A DNA stretch of 64,000 bases from contig NZ_CP121647.1 in the NCBI RefSeq assembly GCF_029714305.1, forward strand, positions 4,794,501-4,858,500. Direction: 5' to 3'. Of this stretch, positions 17,976 to 28,040 are shown in pieces. The DNA comes from Bradyrhizobium sp. CB3481. Its GTDB lineage: Bacteria > Pseudomonadota > Alphaproteobacteria > Rhizobiales > Xanthobacteraceae. The notes beneath the pieces are model-generated. The model did not search any database. It was not told the DNA's origin and saw nothing but the letters and a program-made list of their open reading frames with translations. How positions within the stretch are numbered: position 1 is the stretch's first letter; each line of letters begins with the position of its first letter. The position numbers and the translations under genes were made by a program.

Positions 17976-19145
17976 CTACTTCACGGGCTCCAGCACGGAA
18001 ACGTAATTCGCCACCGCTGCGCCGCCCATGTTGAAGATGCCGCCGAGCTTGGCGTTCTTGAGCTGCATGCCCTCCGGCGCCTGGCCGACGAGCTGCATCG
18101 CGCTCATCACATGCATGGAGACGCCGGTGGCGCCGATCGGATGGCCCTTGGCCTTGAGGCCGCCGGATGGATTGACCGGCAGCTTGCCGTCCTTCTGGGT
18201 CCAGCCCTCCTTGATGGCGCGGGCACCCTGCCCACGCGGCGTCAGGCCCATCGCTTCATATTCGATCAGCTCGGCGACGGTGAAGCAGTCGTGGGTTTCG
18301 ACAAAGGACAGATCGGAAAGCTGCACCCCGGCCTGCGCCAGCGCACGCTGCCAAGCCACCGTGCAGCCTTCGAACTGCAGGATGTCGCGCTTGGACATCG
18401 GCAGGAAATCCTGCGCATGCGCGGTGGCGCGGAAGTTCACCGCCTTGCCCATGCTCTTGGCGCTCTCGGAATCCATCAGCACCAGCGCCGCCGCTCCGTC
18501 CGACACCAACGAGCAATCGGTACGCTTCAAGGGACCGGCGACGAACGGATTCTTCTCGCTTTCGGTGCGGCAGAACTCGTAGCCAAAATCCTTGCGCATC
18601 TGCGCGTAGGGATTGGCGACGCCGTTCTTATGGTTCTTGGCCGCGATCATCGCCAGCGCGTCCGACTGGTCGCCGTATTTCTGGAAATAGTTCTGCGCGA
18701 TCTTGCCGAACACGCCGGCAAAGCCGCCCACGGTGTCGCCGTCCTCGGGCAGATAGGACGCCTTCAGCAGGTACTTTCCGATCTCGGGTCCCGGGGTCCG
18801 CGTCATCTGCTCGACGCCGACCACCAGTACGGTCCTGGCCGCGCCCGAGGCGATCGCCCGGATGCCCTGGTGTACCGCCGCCGAACCGGTGGCGCAGGCG
18901 TTCTCGACCCGGGTCGCCGGCTTGAAGCGCAGCTTGGGGTCGGCCTGCAGCACCAGCGATGCGGTAAAATCCTGCGGCGAGAAGCCGGCATTGAAATGCC
19001 CGAGCACGATCTCGTCGACGTCTTCGGCTGAAATGCCGGCATCCGCCAGCGCGTCGGTTGCAACCTTCACCACCAGGCTCTCGACGGTTTCCGCGTCGAA
19101 CTTGCCGAATGGCGTGTGCGCCCACCCCACGATGCTGGCTGTCAT
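17976..19145 (-). CDS. Acetyl-CoA acetyltransferase / SCP-x-type thiolase
   Basis: A 389-residue thiolase with an intact active site: Cys84 in RVENACATGSAA, and the C-terminal GGLKAKGHPIGATGVSMHV carrying the catalytic His. SFVETHDCFTVAELIEYEAMGL is characteristic of the SCP-x branch rather than of PhaA or FadA. It would cleave or condense 3-oxoacyl-CoA. It is the most upstream gene of the minus-strand CoA set that ends with the DUF35 gene. The Cys-less paralogue at 13829-14965 contrasts with it directly. Confidence 0.9.
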   Translation of the reverse strand: MTASIVGWAHTPFGKFDAETVESLVVKVATDALADAGISAEDVDEIVLGHFNAGFSPQDFTASLVLQADPKLRFKPATRVENACATGSAAVHQGIRAIASGAARTVLVVGVEQMTRTPGPEIGKYLLKASYLPEDGDTVGGFAGVFGKIAQNYFQKYGDQSDALAMIAAKNHKNGVANPYAQMRKDFGYEFCRTESEKNPFVAGPLKRTDCSLVSDGAAALVLMDSESAKSMGKAVNFRATAHAQDFLPMSKRDILQFEGCTVAWQRALAQAGVQLSDLSFVETHDCFTVAELIEYEAMGLTPRGQGARAIKEGWTQKDGKLPVNPSGGLKAKGHPIGATGVSMHVMSAMQLVGQAPEGMQLKNAKLGGIFNMGGAAVANYVSVLEPVK

Positions 19146-19202
19146 GGTCGTTCTCCCTTGTTCCGGTTTCGGAAGCCTTTGTAGCCTATCGGGAAAAAGA
19201 CT

Positions 19203-19853
19203 TCACGCCGGTTTCAGCGATTTCAGGGTCCGCGCGCACATAGCGGTTATGCCAGTCCAGTTACTGGCCCGGATGTCCGCCGCCGGACAGATCCAGGAAC
19301 CGCCGACCGCCACCACATTCGGCTCGGCCAGCCACGCCGCGGCATTGGCCTCGCCGATGCCGCCGGTGGGACAGACCCGGATATTTGGAAACGGCCCGGC
19401 CAACGCCCGGAGCGCCTTGATGCCGCCGGCCTGCTCGGCGGGGAAGAATTTGACGATATCGAAGCCGGCGGCCAGTGCCTGCATCATCTCGGACGCGGTG
19501 GCGATCCCCGGCGCAAACGGCAGGTCGCTGGCTGCGGCCGCCTTCAACAGCTCCGGCGTCGAGCCGGGGCTGATGCCGAACTTGGCCCCGAGGGCCCGCG
19601 CCCGCGCCAGGTCGTCGCCATTCAGGATCGTGCCGATGCCGACGACCGCGTCCGGCACCTCCGCGATCATCGCCTTGGCTGCCTCGGCGGCAACCGGCGT
19701 GCGCAAGGTGACTTCCAGGACCCGGACGCCGCCGGCCACCAGCGCGCGTGCCAACGGCACCGCGTCTTCCAACCGCTCGATGGTGAGCACGGGGATCACG
19801 GTCGCGGACTTGAAGATGGCGGCGAGTTGTTCCTGCCTGGCGGCTGCGGTCAT
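19203..19853 (-). CDS. eda: KDPG aldolase / 4-hydroxy-2-oxoglutarate aldolase
   Basis: A 216-residue class I aldolase of the Eda family. Visible motifs are TVIPVLTIERLEDAVPLARALVAGGVRVLEVTLRT (with the family's E and R), GIGTILNGDDLARARALGAKFGISPG, and FDIVKFFPAEQAGG with the Schiff-base lysine in VKFFPAE, then VCPTGGIGEANAAAWL. It splits KDPG to pyruvate and glyceraldehyde 3-phosphate. It is the last gene of the operon and 9 bases downstream of the KDG kinase, with which it forms two consecutive steps. Confidence 0.93.
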   Translation of the reverse strand: MTAAARQEQLAAIFKSATVIPVLTIERLEDAVPLARALVAGGVRVLEVTLRTPVAAEAAKAMIAEVPDAVVGIGTILNGDDLARARALGAKFGISPGSTPELLKAAAASDLPFAPGIATASEMMQALAAGFDIVKFFPAEQAGGIKALRALAGPFPNIRVCPTGGIGEANAAAWLAEPNVVAVGGSWICPAADIRASNWTGITAMCARTLKSLKPA

Positions 19854-19862
19854 GGCGATGTC

Positions 19863-20795
19863 TCAACGGGAATTGGCGTGGTTCGGGATCAGGCCGGACG
19901 GCATCTCCGCACGCGGGATGATGGCGCCGGGATGGCATACCACAACGCCGGCGAGCCGATGCCCGGCGCGGGCGGCCTCGATCGGGTCCGCGCCCTTGAG
20001 GCGTGCGGCGACATAGGCGGCGGCGAAACTGTCGCCGGCCGCCGTGGTGTCGACGACGGGCGCCTCCACCGGCTTGGCCTTGATCGGATAGGACACACCT
20101 TCCAGGCGCACGATGCTCGCCGGCTCGGACAGCTTCAGCACCACTTCAGTGCCCGGAATCCGCGCCAGCAAGGCTTCGTTGGCCATATCAGGATAGAGCG
20201 GCAGCAAATCCTCGGTGGATGCCAGCACGATGTCGGCCAGGCCAAACGCCTCCTGGAAAACCGTGCGCGCGACGTCGAGGTCTGGCCAGCCGCGCGCGCG
20301 GAAATTGGTGTCGAAGGCGAAACGTACGCCCTTTTCGCGAGCGCGGTTCAGGGCTGAGAACAGTCTTGACCTTCCCGCCGCGCCATACAGCGAGAGCGTG
20401 ATCGCCGAGAGATAGATCACATCATAGGTCGAGAGCACATCGAGGATCTCGGGCGTCTGCGGCAGATCCATCAGGCTGCGCGCGGCCGCGCTGTCTCGCC
20501 AATGGAAGAAGCGCCGCTCGCCCTTGTCGTCGGTCTGGATCATGTAGAGGCCAGGCAACTTTCCCGCCAGCCGCAGCACCCGCCCGGTTCCAACCCGCTC
20601 CGCCGCCCAGCCGGCGATCATCTCATCACTCAAGGCATCGTCGCCGAGCGCGGTGATGTAGTCGACACCGACGCCAAGGCGCGCGAGATAGACGGCGGTG
20701 TTGAGCGTGTCGCCGCCATAGCCGCGCGAGAACAGGCCACCATCAGCCTGTTTCAGCTCCACCATGCACTCGCCGATGCTGGCTACCCTGCTCAT
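19863..20795 (-). CDS. kdgK: 2-keto-3-deoxygluconate kinase (PfkB family)
   Basis: A 310-residue ribokinase-type sugar kinase. The N-terminal MSRVASIGECMVELKQADGGLFSRGYGGDTLNTAVYLARLG matches KdgK. The C-terminal catalytic motif is VDTTAAGDSFAAAYVAARLKGADP, with the base Asp in AAGDSF. It phosphorylates 2-keto-3-deoxygluconate to KDPG, which the next gene product (Eda) cleaves. It is 33 bases downstream of the DenD-like gene. A related 2-keto-3-deoxy acid is possible as substrate. Confidence 0.92.
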   Translation of the reverse strand: MSRVASIGECMVELKQADGGLFSRGYGGDTLNTAVYLARLGVGVDYITALGDDALSDEMIAGWAAERVGTGRVLRLAGKLPGLYMIQTDDKGERRFFHWRDSAAARSLMDLPQTPEILDVLSTYDVIYLSAITLSLYGAAGRSRLFSALNRAREKGVRFAFDTNFRARGWPDLDVARTVFQEAFGLADIVLASTEDLLPLYPDMANEALLARIPGTEVVLKLSEPASIVRLEGVSYPIKAKPVEAPVVDTTAAGDSFAAAYVAARLKGADPIEAARAGHRLAGVVVCHPGAIIPRAEMPSGLIPNHANSR

Positions 20796-20828
20796 GACCG
20801 CATCCGTGCGAACCGGCGTGAGATCACC

Positions 20829-21815
20829 TCAGGCCGCGAACTTGCCGCCGAGCTCATCCTCGATGTGGATCCGGATGATATCGTCAAACGTCTTCTCGGC
20901 GGTGGTGAAGCCGAGCTTAAGCGCGCGGTCGGTGACGAAATCACGCGGCCAGCCGGAGACGATGCCGACGATCGTCGGATCTGGCACCCGCTTGATGCGC
21001 GCGGTAACGTTCTTGCCGGCGACGCGCTCGAGCGCGGCGATCTGTTCGCCGACGGTCACCGACAGGCCCGGCATGCTGAGGTTGCGCCGCGGCCCCATCG
21101 CATTGAGGTCCATGGTGCCGGCATGGACCAGGAAGCCGACCGCCGATTTCGGCGAGGCATGCCAGTGCCGGACGTCCTCGGAGACCGGCAGCACCGCCTC
21201 CTCGCCCGCCAGCGGCTCGCGGATGATGTTGGAAAAGAAGCCGGACGCCGCCTTGTTCGGCCGGCCGGGCCGCACGCAGATCGTCGGCAGACGGATCGAG
21301 ATGCCGTCGAGCAGGCCCTTGCGGGTATAATCGTTGATCAGGAGTTCGCAGATTGACTTCTGCGTGCCGTAGCTCGTCAGCGGCGTGTGGAAGAATTCGT
21401 CGCCGATCTTTTCCGGGAACGGCGCACCGAACACCGCGATCGACGACGTGAACACCAGCCGCGGCTTGTAGCCGCCACCGGCATGGCGGATCACGTCGAT
21501 CAGATAGCGCGTGCCGTCGAGATTGATCCGGTAGCCCTTGTCGAACTCGGCCTCGGCCTCGCCGGAGACGATCGCGGCGAGATGGAAGATCACCTCCGGC
21601 CGATGGGCGATCAACGGCTCCGCTGCGCCCGGATCGGCAAAGTCGGACGCCACGACTTCAATCGGGATTGCGGCATTGGCAGGCTTGGAGGGCGCCACCA
21701 CGTCCTGCAGCGTCATGCGGGTGATTTCGTGCTTGCCGAGGCGGCCCTCGCGGAGCAGCCGTTCGGTCAGCTTGCGGCCTACCATGCCGGCGGCGCCGAG
21801 AATCAGAATGTGCAA
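20829..21815 (-). CDS. denD: D-erythronate dehydrogenase-like NAD-dependent epimerase/dehydratase family protein
   Basis: A 328-residue extended-SDR protein. The start is TTG at 21815: taaggag lies 6 bases before it and the next residues give HILILGAAGMVGRKL, the NAD-binding GxxGxxG at the very N-terminus. An ATG 72 bases upstream adds a non-conserved leader. The active site is S-x-Y-x-x-x-K with Y/K in SYGTQKSICE. LPTICVRPGRPNKAASGFFS is a DenD-family signature. DenD oxidises D-erythronate to 2-oxo-D-erythronate. Here it may serve an equivalent C4-C6 sugar acid. It lies between the ABC permeases and kdgK. Confidence 0.8.
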   Translation of the reverse strand: MHILILGAAGMVGRKLTERLLREGRLGKHEITRMTLQDVVAPSKPANAAIPIEVVASDFADPGAAEPLIAHRPEVIFHLAAIVSGEAEAEFDKGYRINLDGTRYLIDVIRHAGGGYKPRLVFTSSIAVFGAPFPEKIGDEFFHTPLTSYGTQKSICELLINDYTRKGLLDGISIRLPTICVRPGRPNKAASGFFSNIIREPLAGEEAVLPVSEDVRHWHASPKSAVGFLVHAGTMDLNAMGPRRNLSMPGLSVTVGEQIAALERVAGKNVTARIKRVPDPTIVGIVSGWPRDFVTDRALKLGFTTAEKTFDDIIRIHIEDELGGKFAA

Positions 21816-21993
21816 GACCGTCTCCTTATTTTTATTCGTCGTCCCGGCCTTGAGCCGCGACCCATACGCCGCGGCCGTGGCTGTCAAAGCAAGATGGTCG
21901 ACGGCTTCGTTTCAACAATTGCCGTCGGTGTTATGGATCCCTGCTTTCGCAGCGACGACAGCGATGGTTTCAGTGATTATTGGTGCGGCCCGC

Positions 21994-22917
21994 TTACTCT
22001 TTCACGGCTCCCGTCATGGCCGACACATAATGTTCGACGAAGAAGGCGTAGAGGATAACCAACGGCAGCGAACCGGCCAGCGCGCCCGCCATCAGCGAGC
22101 CCCAGCGATAGACGTCGCCATCGACGAACTCGTTGACGATTGCGACCGGCACGGTCTTGTTCTGCACCGATTGCAGGAAAGTGAGCGCGTAAATGAACTC
22201 GTTCCAGCACAGCGTGAAGCAGAAGATGAACGCCGAGATCAGGCCGGGAATGGCGAGCGGTAGCACGATCTTGACCAGGATCTGCCAGCGGCTCGCGCCG
22301 TCGATCAGCGCGCATTCCTCCAGTTCGAACGGGATGGTCTTGAAGTAGCCCATCAACAGCCAGGTCGAGAACGGGATCAGGATGGTCGGATAGGTCAGGA
22401 TCAGCGCCAGCGGCGAGTCGAACAGGCCGTACTGGAACACGACGGTGGCGAGCGGAATGAACAGGATCGACGGCGGCACGAGGTAGGCGAGGAAGATAAG
22501 GCCGCCGACGAGGTTAGCGCCCTTGTAGCGCAGCCGCACGATGGCATAGGCCGCCAGCACGCTGGCAATGATCGACAACACGGTGGCGCAAACCGCGACG
22601 TACATCGTGTTCCACAGCCACATCGGATAGTGGCTTTCGAACAGCAGCTTGTAAAAATGCTTGAACGTCGGATTCCAGGTCCAGAACGGAGAATAGGTCT
22701 CCATGTCCAGCAGCTGCGCGTCCGGCTTCACGGCGGTGAGCGCCATCCAGTAGAACGGGAACAGCAGCACGAACACGATGATCGACAGCGGCAGATACAG
22801 CGTCACTATCCGGCGCGGCACCGACTGCAGATAGCTCATGCCCTCGCTGTGGTCCTCCCTTGCGGAAGACGTCAGCACACCCTTGAGGTTGACGTGCGTG
22901 GTCGGGAGATCAGTCAT
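21994..22917 (-). CDS. Carbohydrate ABC transporter permease (MalG type)
   Basis: A 307-residue inner-membrane protein with six expected helices (first LYLPLSIIVFVLLFPFYWMAL). The EAA loop that contacts the ATPase reads EECALIDGASRWQILVKIVLPLAIPG at about residues 195-220. The N-terminal 27 or so residues before MSYLQSV may not be translated. It pairs with the MalF-type permease at 23104-24063; 186 bases containing a palindromic repeat separate them. Confidence 0.9.
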   Translation of the reverse strand: MTDLPTTHVNLKGVLTSSAREDHSEGMSYLQSVPRRIVTLYLPLSIIVFVLLFPFYWMALTAVKPDAQLLDMETYSPFWTWNPTFKHFYKLLFESHYPMWLWNTMYVAVCATVLSIIASVLAAYAIVRLRYKGANLVGGLIFLAYLVPPSILFIPLATVVFQYGLFDSPLALILTYPTILIPFSTWLLMGYFKTIPFELEECALIDGASRWQILVKIVLPLAIPGLISAFIFCFTLCWNEFIYALTFLQSVQNKTVPVAIVNEFVDGDVYRWGSLMAGALAGSLPLVILYAFFVEHYVSAMTGAVKE

Positions 22918-22929
22918 CGCACAACCCTC

Positions 22930-23089
22930 GTGTCCCGCGCGCGGTGCAGCGCGAAGCGGTGCACCGCAGATGCGGGACCCATTTCGACGCTAGCTACCCT
23001 GTTATGGGTCCCGGTTCTGCAGCGCATCACCATAGCGCGTCGAAGACGCGCGTGAACGCGCTTATCGTGACGCGCTGGGCCCGGGACAC
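22930..23089. repeat. Intergenic palindromic repeat, GTGTCCCGG family copy 2
   Basis: GTGTCCCG at 22930-22937 and CGGGACAC at 23082-23089 are exact inverted ends. The opening gtgtcccgcgcgcggtgcag mirrors the copy at 8470. It lies between two permease genes that should be co-transcribed, so it may alter the ratio of their messages. Confidence 0.6.
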
Positions 23090-23103
23090 GGAGAGCAATG
23101 GAA

Positions 23104-24063
23104 TTAGTCATTGCTCTCTCCCTGCTGCCACTTGCGGCGCTGCAACCCAAACCAGGAAATCATGATGGCACCGAGCAGGAACGGGATCATGGCGCTCGCG
23201 ATCGCCGCGCCTTCGCCGAGCTGGCCGCCGATGATCGCGCGCTGATAGGACAGCGTCGCCATCAGGTGGGTGGCGTTGACGGGGCCGCCGCGGGTCATCG
23301 CCCAGATCAGCTGGAAGTCGGTGAAGGTGAACAGCACCGAGAAGGTCATCACAACAGCGATGATCGGCGTGAGCAAGGGATAGGTGATGTGGCGGAACAT
23401 CTGCCAGCGCGACGCGCCGTCGAGCGTCGCTGCCTCATACAGCGAGGGCGACACCGTCTGCAGGCCGGCGAGCAGCGTGATCGCCACGAACGGCACGCCG
23501 CGCCAAATATTGGCGAAGATCACGCAGATCCGCGCCCAGGTGGTGTCACCAAGGAAATTGATGTTCTGGCTGATGATACCAAGGTGCTTGAGCGACCAGG
23601 AGATGATCGAAAACTGCGAGTCGAAGATCCACCAGAACGCCAGTGCAGACAACACGGTCGGCACGATGAACGGGATCAGCACCATTGCGCGCAACATCGC
23701 CTTGAACGGCATGTTCTCGTTCAGCAGCAGCGCGAGATAGAGACCGATGCCGAACTTGAAGGCGCTGGCGACGAATGTATAGAGCAGTGTGTTTAACACC
23801 GAGAGCCAGAAGACCGCATCGTCCCACAGCCATTCGTAGTTCTCGGCGCCGATATATTGCCCGACCCTGCCGATCTTGGTGTCGGTGAAGGACAGCCAGA
23901 CGCCCAGGCCCAGCGGATAAGCCAGGAACAGGATCAGGAACGCCATCGCCGGCACCATGAACCAGAAGCCGAGCCAATTGTTGTTGTGCTTGAGCTGGTC
24001 CCACGACGTCGCTTCGCGGATCTGGGATTTGGCTTTTGCCGGCGTGAGTACGATGTCAGCCAT
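23104..24063 (-). CDS. Carbohydrate ABC transporter permease (MalF type)
   Basis: A 319-residue permease with a first helix NWLGFWFMVPAMAFLILFLAYPLGLGVWLSF and an EAA loop SLYEAATLDGASRWQMFRHITYPLL. It forms the membrane channel with the MalG-type partner downstream and is driven by the ATPase at 25556-26623. It belongs to the CUT1 sugar importer class by its neighbours and size. The binding protein gene ends 117 bases upstream. Confidence 0.9.
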   Translation of the reverse strand: MADIVLTPAKAKSQIREATSWDQLKHNNNWLGFWFMVPAMAFLILFLAYPLGLGVWLSFTDTKIGRVGQYIGAENYEWLWDDAVFWLSVLNTLLYTFVASAFKFGIGLYLALLLNENMPFKAMLRAMVLIPFIVPTVLSALAFWWIFDSQFSIISWSLKHLGIISQNINFLGDTTWARICVIFANIWRGVPFVAITLLAGLQTVSPSLYEAATLDGASRWQMFRHITYPLLTPIIAVVMTFSVLFTFTDFQLIWAMTRGGPVNATHLMATLSYQRAIIGGQLGEGAAIASAMIPFLLGAIMISWFGLQRRKWQQGESND

Positions 24064-24180
24064 GGGCCAGTTTCCTTGGGCCGTTTCCTTGGGCCAGCCA
24101 ATCCTGGCGATACTCTGGGCGGTGTACCCGTTAGCCTAAGTCAAACGGGCGGCGGACGAGCCGCCGCCCCCTTTCACATC

Positions 24181-25500
24181 TTAGCGATAGATGCGCTTTA
24201 GCTGCCGCTCGGCTTCCGCCATGGCGGTCTTGGCATCCTTTGCGCCGGTGGCGTAGTTCGCGAACATGTCGACCACGATGAAGTCGGCGATCGCGGTCGC
24301 CGCCTTCTCGCCGACCTTGCCGATGCCAGAGGCCGGCAGCGCGCGCTTGGAGGCCTCGCGGAACACGGTGTTCTTCGGGTCCGCCGTCCACACCGGCGAG
24401 TTGTCATAGGAATTCAGCGTGTGGGTCAGATAGCCCCGCGAACCGGTCAGCCACTTGTCGTAGTTTTCCTTCTCCAGCATGAAGGCGACGAAGGCTTTCG
24501 CGGCGTTCGGATACTTGGTGAAGTTGAACGCCAGGATTGGAACCGTGAGCTGCAGCTCCGTCGGCTTGCCGATCGGACCCACAGGCCACAGCGCGTGATA
24601 GGTATCCTCGGTCAGCTCCTTCTTGGTTGGGTCGTCCTTGGCCGCCACGTAGATCGAAATACCGTTGGAGGTGCAGTACAATTCGCCGGCGAGGAATGCC
24701 TTATTGTTGGAGGAGTCGTTCCACGACGCCGTGCCCGGAATGAAGGTTTCGGAAAGCGCCTTGCAGTATTCCAGTGCCTTCGCCGTCTCCGGCGAGTTGA
24801 TGATGACCTTGTCGTCCTTGTCGACGGTCCAGGCGTTGTGGCCCCACAGCAGCCAATGCAGCCAGCCATTGGCGTCGCCGGAGGCGTGGCCGAGCGCGAA
24901 GCCGGCGGGCGTGTTGTTCTTCTTCAGCGCCTTGCACAGCTCAAGGAAACCCGGAAAATCCTTCGGGAACTCCTTGAAGCCCGCCTTCTCGACCGCCGAC
25001 TTGCGGTAGGTCATGTAGCCGCCGATGGTGGCCACCGGGATTCCAAGCCAGTCGTTGCCCTGCTTGCAGGTCAGGGCCGCCGCGTCAGTCCATCCGCCGT
25101 ACTTCTTGCCGAGGTAATCGGCGACGTCGTTCATCTTCAAGACTTTGGTCGGGAACAGTTGCGGCAGCGTGTGCAGGCCCCAGACCAGGTCGAGGCCAGA
25201 ACCCGTATTGGCTGACACCGACGCCTTCGGCTGCACGTCCTCGAAGGCCTCGCTGAACACGTTCATCTGCGTGCCGGTCGCGGATTGGAACGCGGCGACC
25301 ATGGCGTTGAAGGCATCATCCTCTGCTGGCACGAAGCGCTTCCAGCGCATCACCGTCAGCTTGGCGCCGGATTCTGCTTTCCAGGGCGCGGTCTGCGCCC
25401 AGGCCCTGGCGAAATCGAACAGTGCCGGCCCGGTCAGCGCGCCGGCGGCAGCAAGCGCCGTGCCGCCCTTAAGCAGAGAGCGGCGGGTAAAATCTTCCAT
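24181..25500 (-). CDS. Extracellular sugar-binding protein of CUT1 ABC transporter (Tat-exported)
   Basis: A 439-residue periplasmic protein. It starts MEDFTRRSLLKGGTALAAAGAL, a twin-arginine signal (TRRSLLKGG), with likely cleavage near FARAWA. The mature part has SGAKLTVMRWKRFVPAEDDAFNAMVAAFQ and TNTGSGLD-like regions typical of family 1 solute-binding proteins. It would deliver a sugar or sugar acid to the two downstream permeases. Tat export suggests it folds before export. The substrate cannot be named, but the linked enzymes point to a sugar acid or a sugar oxidised to one. Confidence 0.9.
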   Translation of the reverse strand: MEDFTRRSLLKGGTALAAAGALTGPALFDFARAWAQTAPWKAESGAKLTVMRWKRFVPAEDDAFNAMVAAFQSATGTQMNVFSEAFEDVQPKASVSANTGSGLDLVWGLHTLPQLFPTKVLKMNDVADYLGKKYGGWTDAAALTCKQGNDWLGIPVATIGGYMTYRKSAVEKAGFKEFPKDFPGFLELCKALKKNNTPAGFALGHASGDANGWLHWLLWGHNAWTVDKDDKVIINSPETAKALEYCKALSETFIPGTASWNDSSNNKAFLAGELYCTSNGISIYVAAKDDPTKKELTEDTYHALWPVGPIGKPTELQLTVPILAFNFTKYPNAAKAFVAFMLEKENYDKWLTGSRGYLTHTLNSYDNSPVWTADPKNTVFREASKRALPASGIGKVGEKAATAIADFIVVDMFANYATGAKDAKTAMAEAERQLKRIYR

Positions 25501-25555
25501 AGTCCATCCTCCCTTTGAATATTTTTTAGTTATTGCTCAGCCACTTCAGTTATTT

Positions 25556-26623
<1,068 letters not shown>

Positions 26624-26760
26624 CGAATCCACTCCCCTCATTTTCTGTTATTGGCACCGCAAGCGGGCAGCGGCACCTTGCTGTCTTTTCGACTTTAACG
26701 CCCGGAAGCCGAATTCAACGGGCACTATCATCCGCAGTTTGGCGGTTTTTAGCAATCCGA

Positions 26761-26774
26761 TGGTAGCGCTGTCA
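26761..26774. promoter_or_regulatory. Putative LacI-family operator, site 1
   Basis: TGGTAGCGCTGTCA, centred on AGCGCT with 5 of 7 half-site pairs matching, the form bound by many LacI/GntR-type repressors. It lies 42 bases upstream of the LacI start and about 137 bases upstream of the ABC ATPase start. The same core occurs at 27889-27902. Confidence 0.65.
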
Positions 26775-26816
26775 ATAATTGTTCAAACGTCTAATCTGGT
26801 ATGATATGAGCGCAAG

Positions 26817-27848
26817 ATGGGACGAAAACAGACAAAGTCTGGCAAAATCCGCCTCACCGAAGTCGCCAAGCTCGCTGGCGTCAGTCCCATTACGGCATCG
26901 CGCTTTTTCAGGAACCCCGAAGCGCTGTCGCTGGCCAAGCGGGAACGCGTCGACAGCGCGGTGAAGGAACTGGGCTACGTGCCCAACCTCGCTGCGCGCG
27001 CCCTCGCCTCCCACCGCACCGAAGTCATCGGCGTCGTGATACCTTCGCTCACCAACAACGTATTCGCCGACGTGTTGCGCGGCATCTATGATTCTTCCGA
27101 AGGTAGCCGCTACACCATCCAGCTTGCCAATACGCGCTACAGCATCCTGCAGGAGGAAAAGCTGTTGCGCCTGTTCCGGGCTCAGAAGCCTGCAGGCTTG
27201 ATCGTCACCGGGATCAATCAGACCGCGGAATCACGCAAGGTCCTGGAGTCCATGAATTGCCCGGTCACGCAGATCATGGAGATCGGCGACAGTCCCGTCG
27301 ACATGATGGTCGGCTTCTCGCACTATGATGCGGCATTTTCGGCAATTTCGCACATCCTCGAACAGGGGCGCCGACGGATCGGTTTTCTCGGCGCGCGCAT
27401 GGACCCACGCGTGCAGCGGCGGCTCGACGGGTATCGTGATGCCATGAAGGGGGCATCGCTGTTCGACCCCAGCCTCGTCGTCACCACGTCGGTGCCGACC
27501 ACTGTCACGCTCGGCGGGACGCTGTTCACCGATCTGCTCGCACAGGCGCCCGATATCGATGCCGTCTTCTGCGTCAACGACGACCTGGCGCTCGGGTCAT
27601 TGTTCGAATGTCAGCGCCGGCAGATCGTGGTACCGCACGATGTTGCCATCGTCGGGTTCAACGATCTGGAATTTGCCGCCGCCGCCGTCCCGTCGCTCAG
27701 CAGCGTACGGACCAACCGTTACGAAATGGGACGGCACGCTGTCACCATGGTGATCGACGCGATCGAGGGCCGTCGTCCGCAGGAGCCGGTGATCGACCTT
27801 GGCTTTCAATTGATGGTCCGCGAAAGCTCGACGCCCACGAATATCTGA
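26817..27848 (+). CDS. LacI family transcriptional repressor
   Basis: A 343-residue regulator. The N-terminal helix-turn-helix reads KIRLTEVAKLAGVSPITASRFFRNPEALS with hinge region VPNLAARALASHRTEVIGVVIPS. The remainder is a periplasmic-binding-like effector domain (HILEQGRRRIGFLGARMD, AVFCVNDDLALGSLFEC, VAIVGFNDLEFAAAAVPSLSSVRTNRYEMGR). It belongs to the GntR/IdnR-like side of the family, which often answers sugar acids. It is placed between two catabolic operons, each preceded by the same operator, so it probably represses both and itself. Confidence 0.93.
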   Translation: MGRKQTKSGKIRLTEVAKLAGVSPITASRFFRNPEALSLAKRERVDSAVKELGYVPNLAARALASHRTEVIGVVIPSLTNNVFADVLRGIYDSSEGSRYTIQLANTRYSILQEEKLLRLFRAQKPAGLIVTGINQTAESRKVLESMNCPVTQIMEIGDSPVDMMVGFSHYDAAFSAISHILEQGRRRIGFLGARMDPRVQRRLDGYRDAMKGASLFDPSLVVTTSVPTTVTLGGTLFTDLLAQAPDIDAVFCVNDDLALGSLFECQRRQIVVPHDVAIVGFNDLEFAAAAVPSLSSVRTNRYEMGRHAVTMVIDAIEGRRPQEPVIDLGFQLMVRESSTPTNI

Positions 27849-27888
27849 CGCGCCGGTCCTTAAGCCCGGGCAGTGGTGCGGCAAAAAA

Positions 27889-27902
27889 TGGTAGCGCTAT
27901 CT
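27889..27902. promoter_or_regulatory. Putative LacI-family operator, site 2
   Basis: TGGTAGCGCTATCT, identical to site 1 in TGGTAGCGCT and with the same centre. It lies 40 bases after the lacI stop and 138 bases upstream of the dehydratase start, where a promoter for the plus-strand operon would be expected. Confidence 0.65.
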
Positions 27903-28040
27903 TTTGTGCCAGATTAAGATCGCATCCACAAAATTCGAATTGGCGCGGCGGCCGCGTTGCAGCGGAAGAAATTTTCAGCATGGTGCAAAGACTGCCCCAT
28001 GTTCTAAGCCGCTACCGATTTGCAGTGCGGGAGGAATCCA

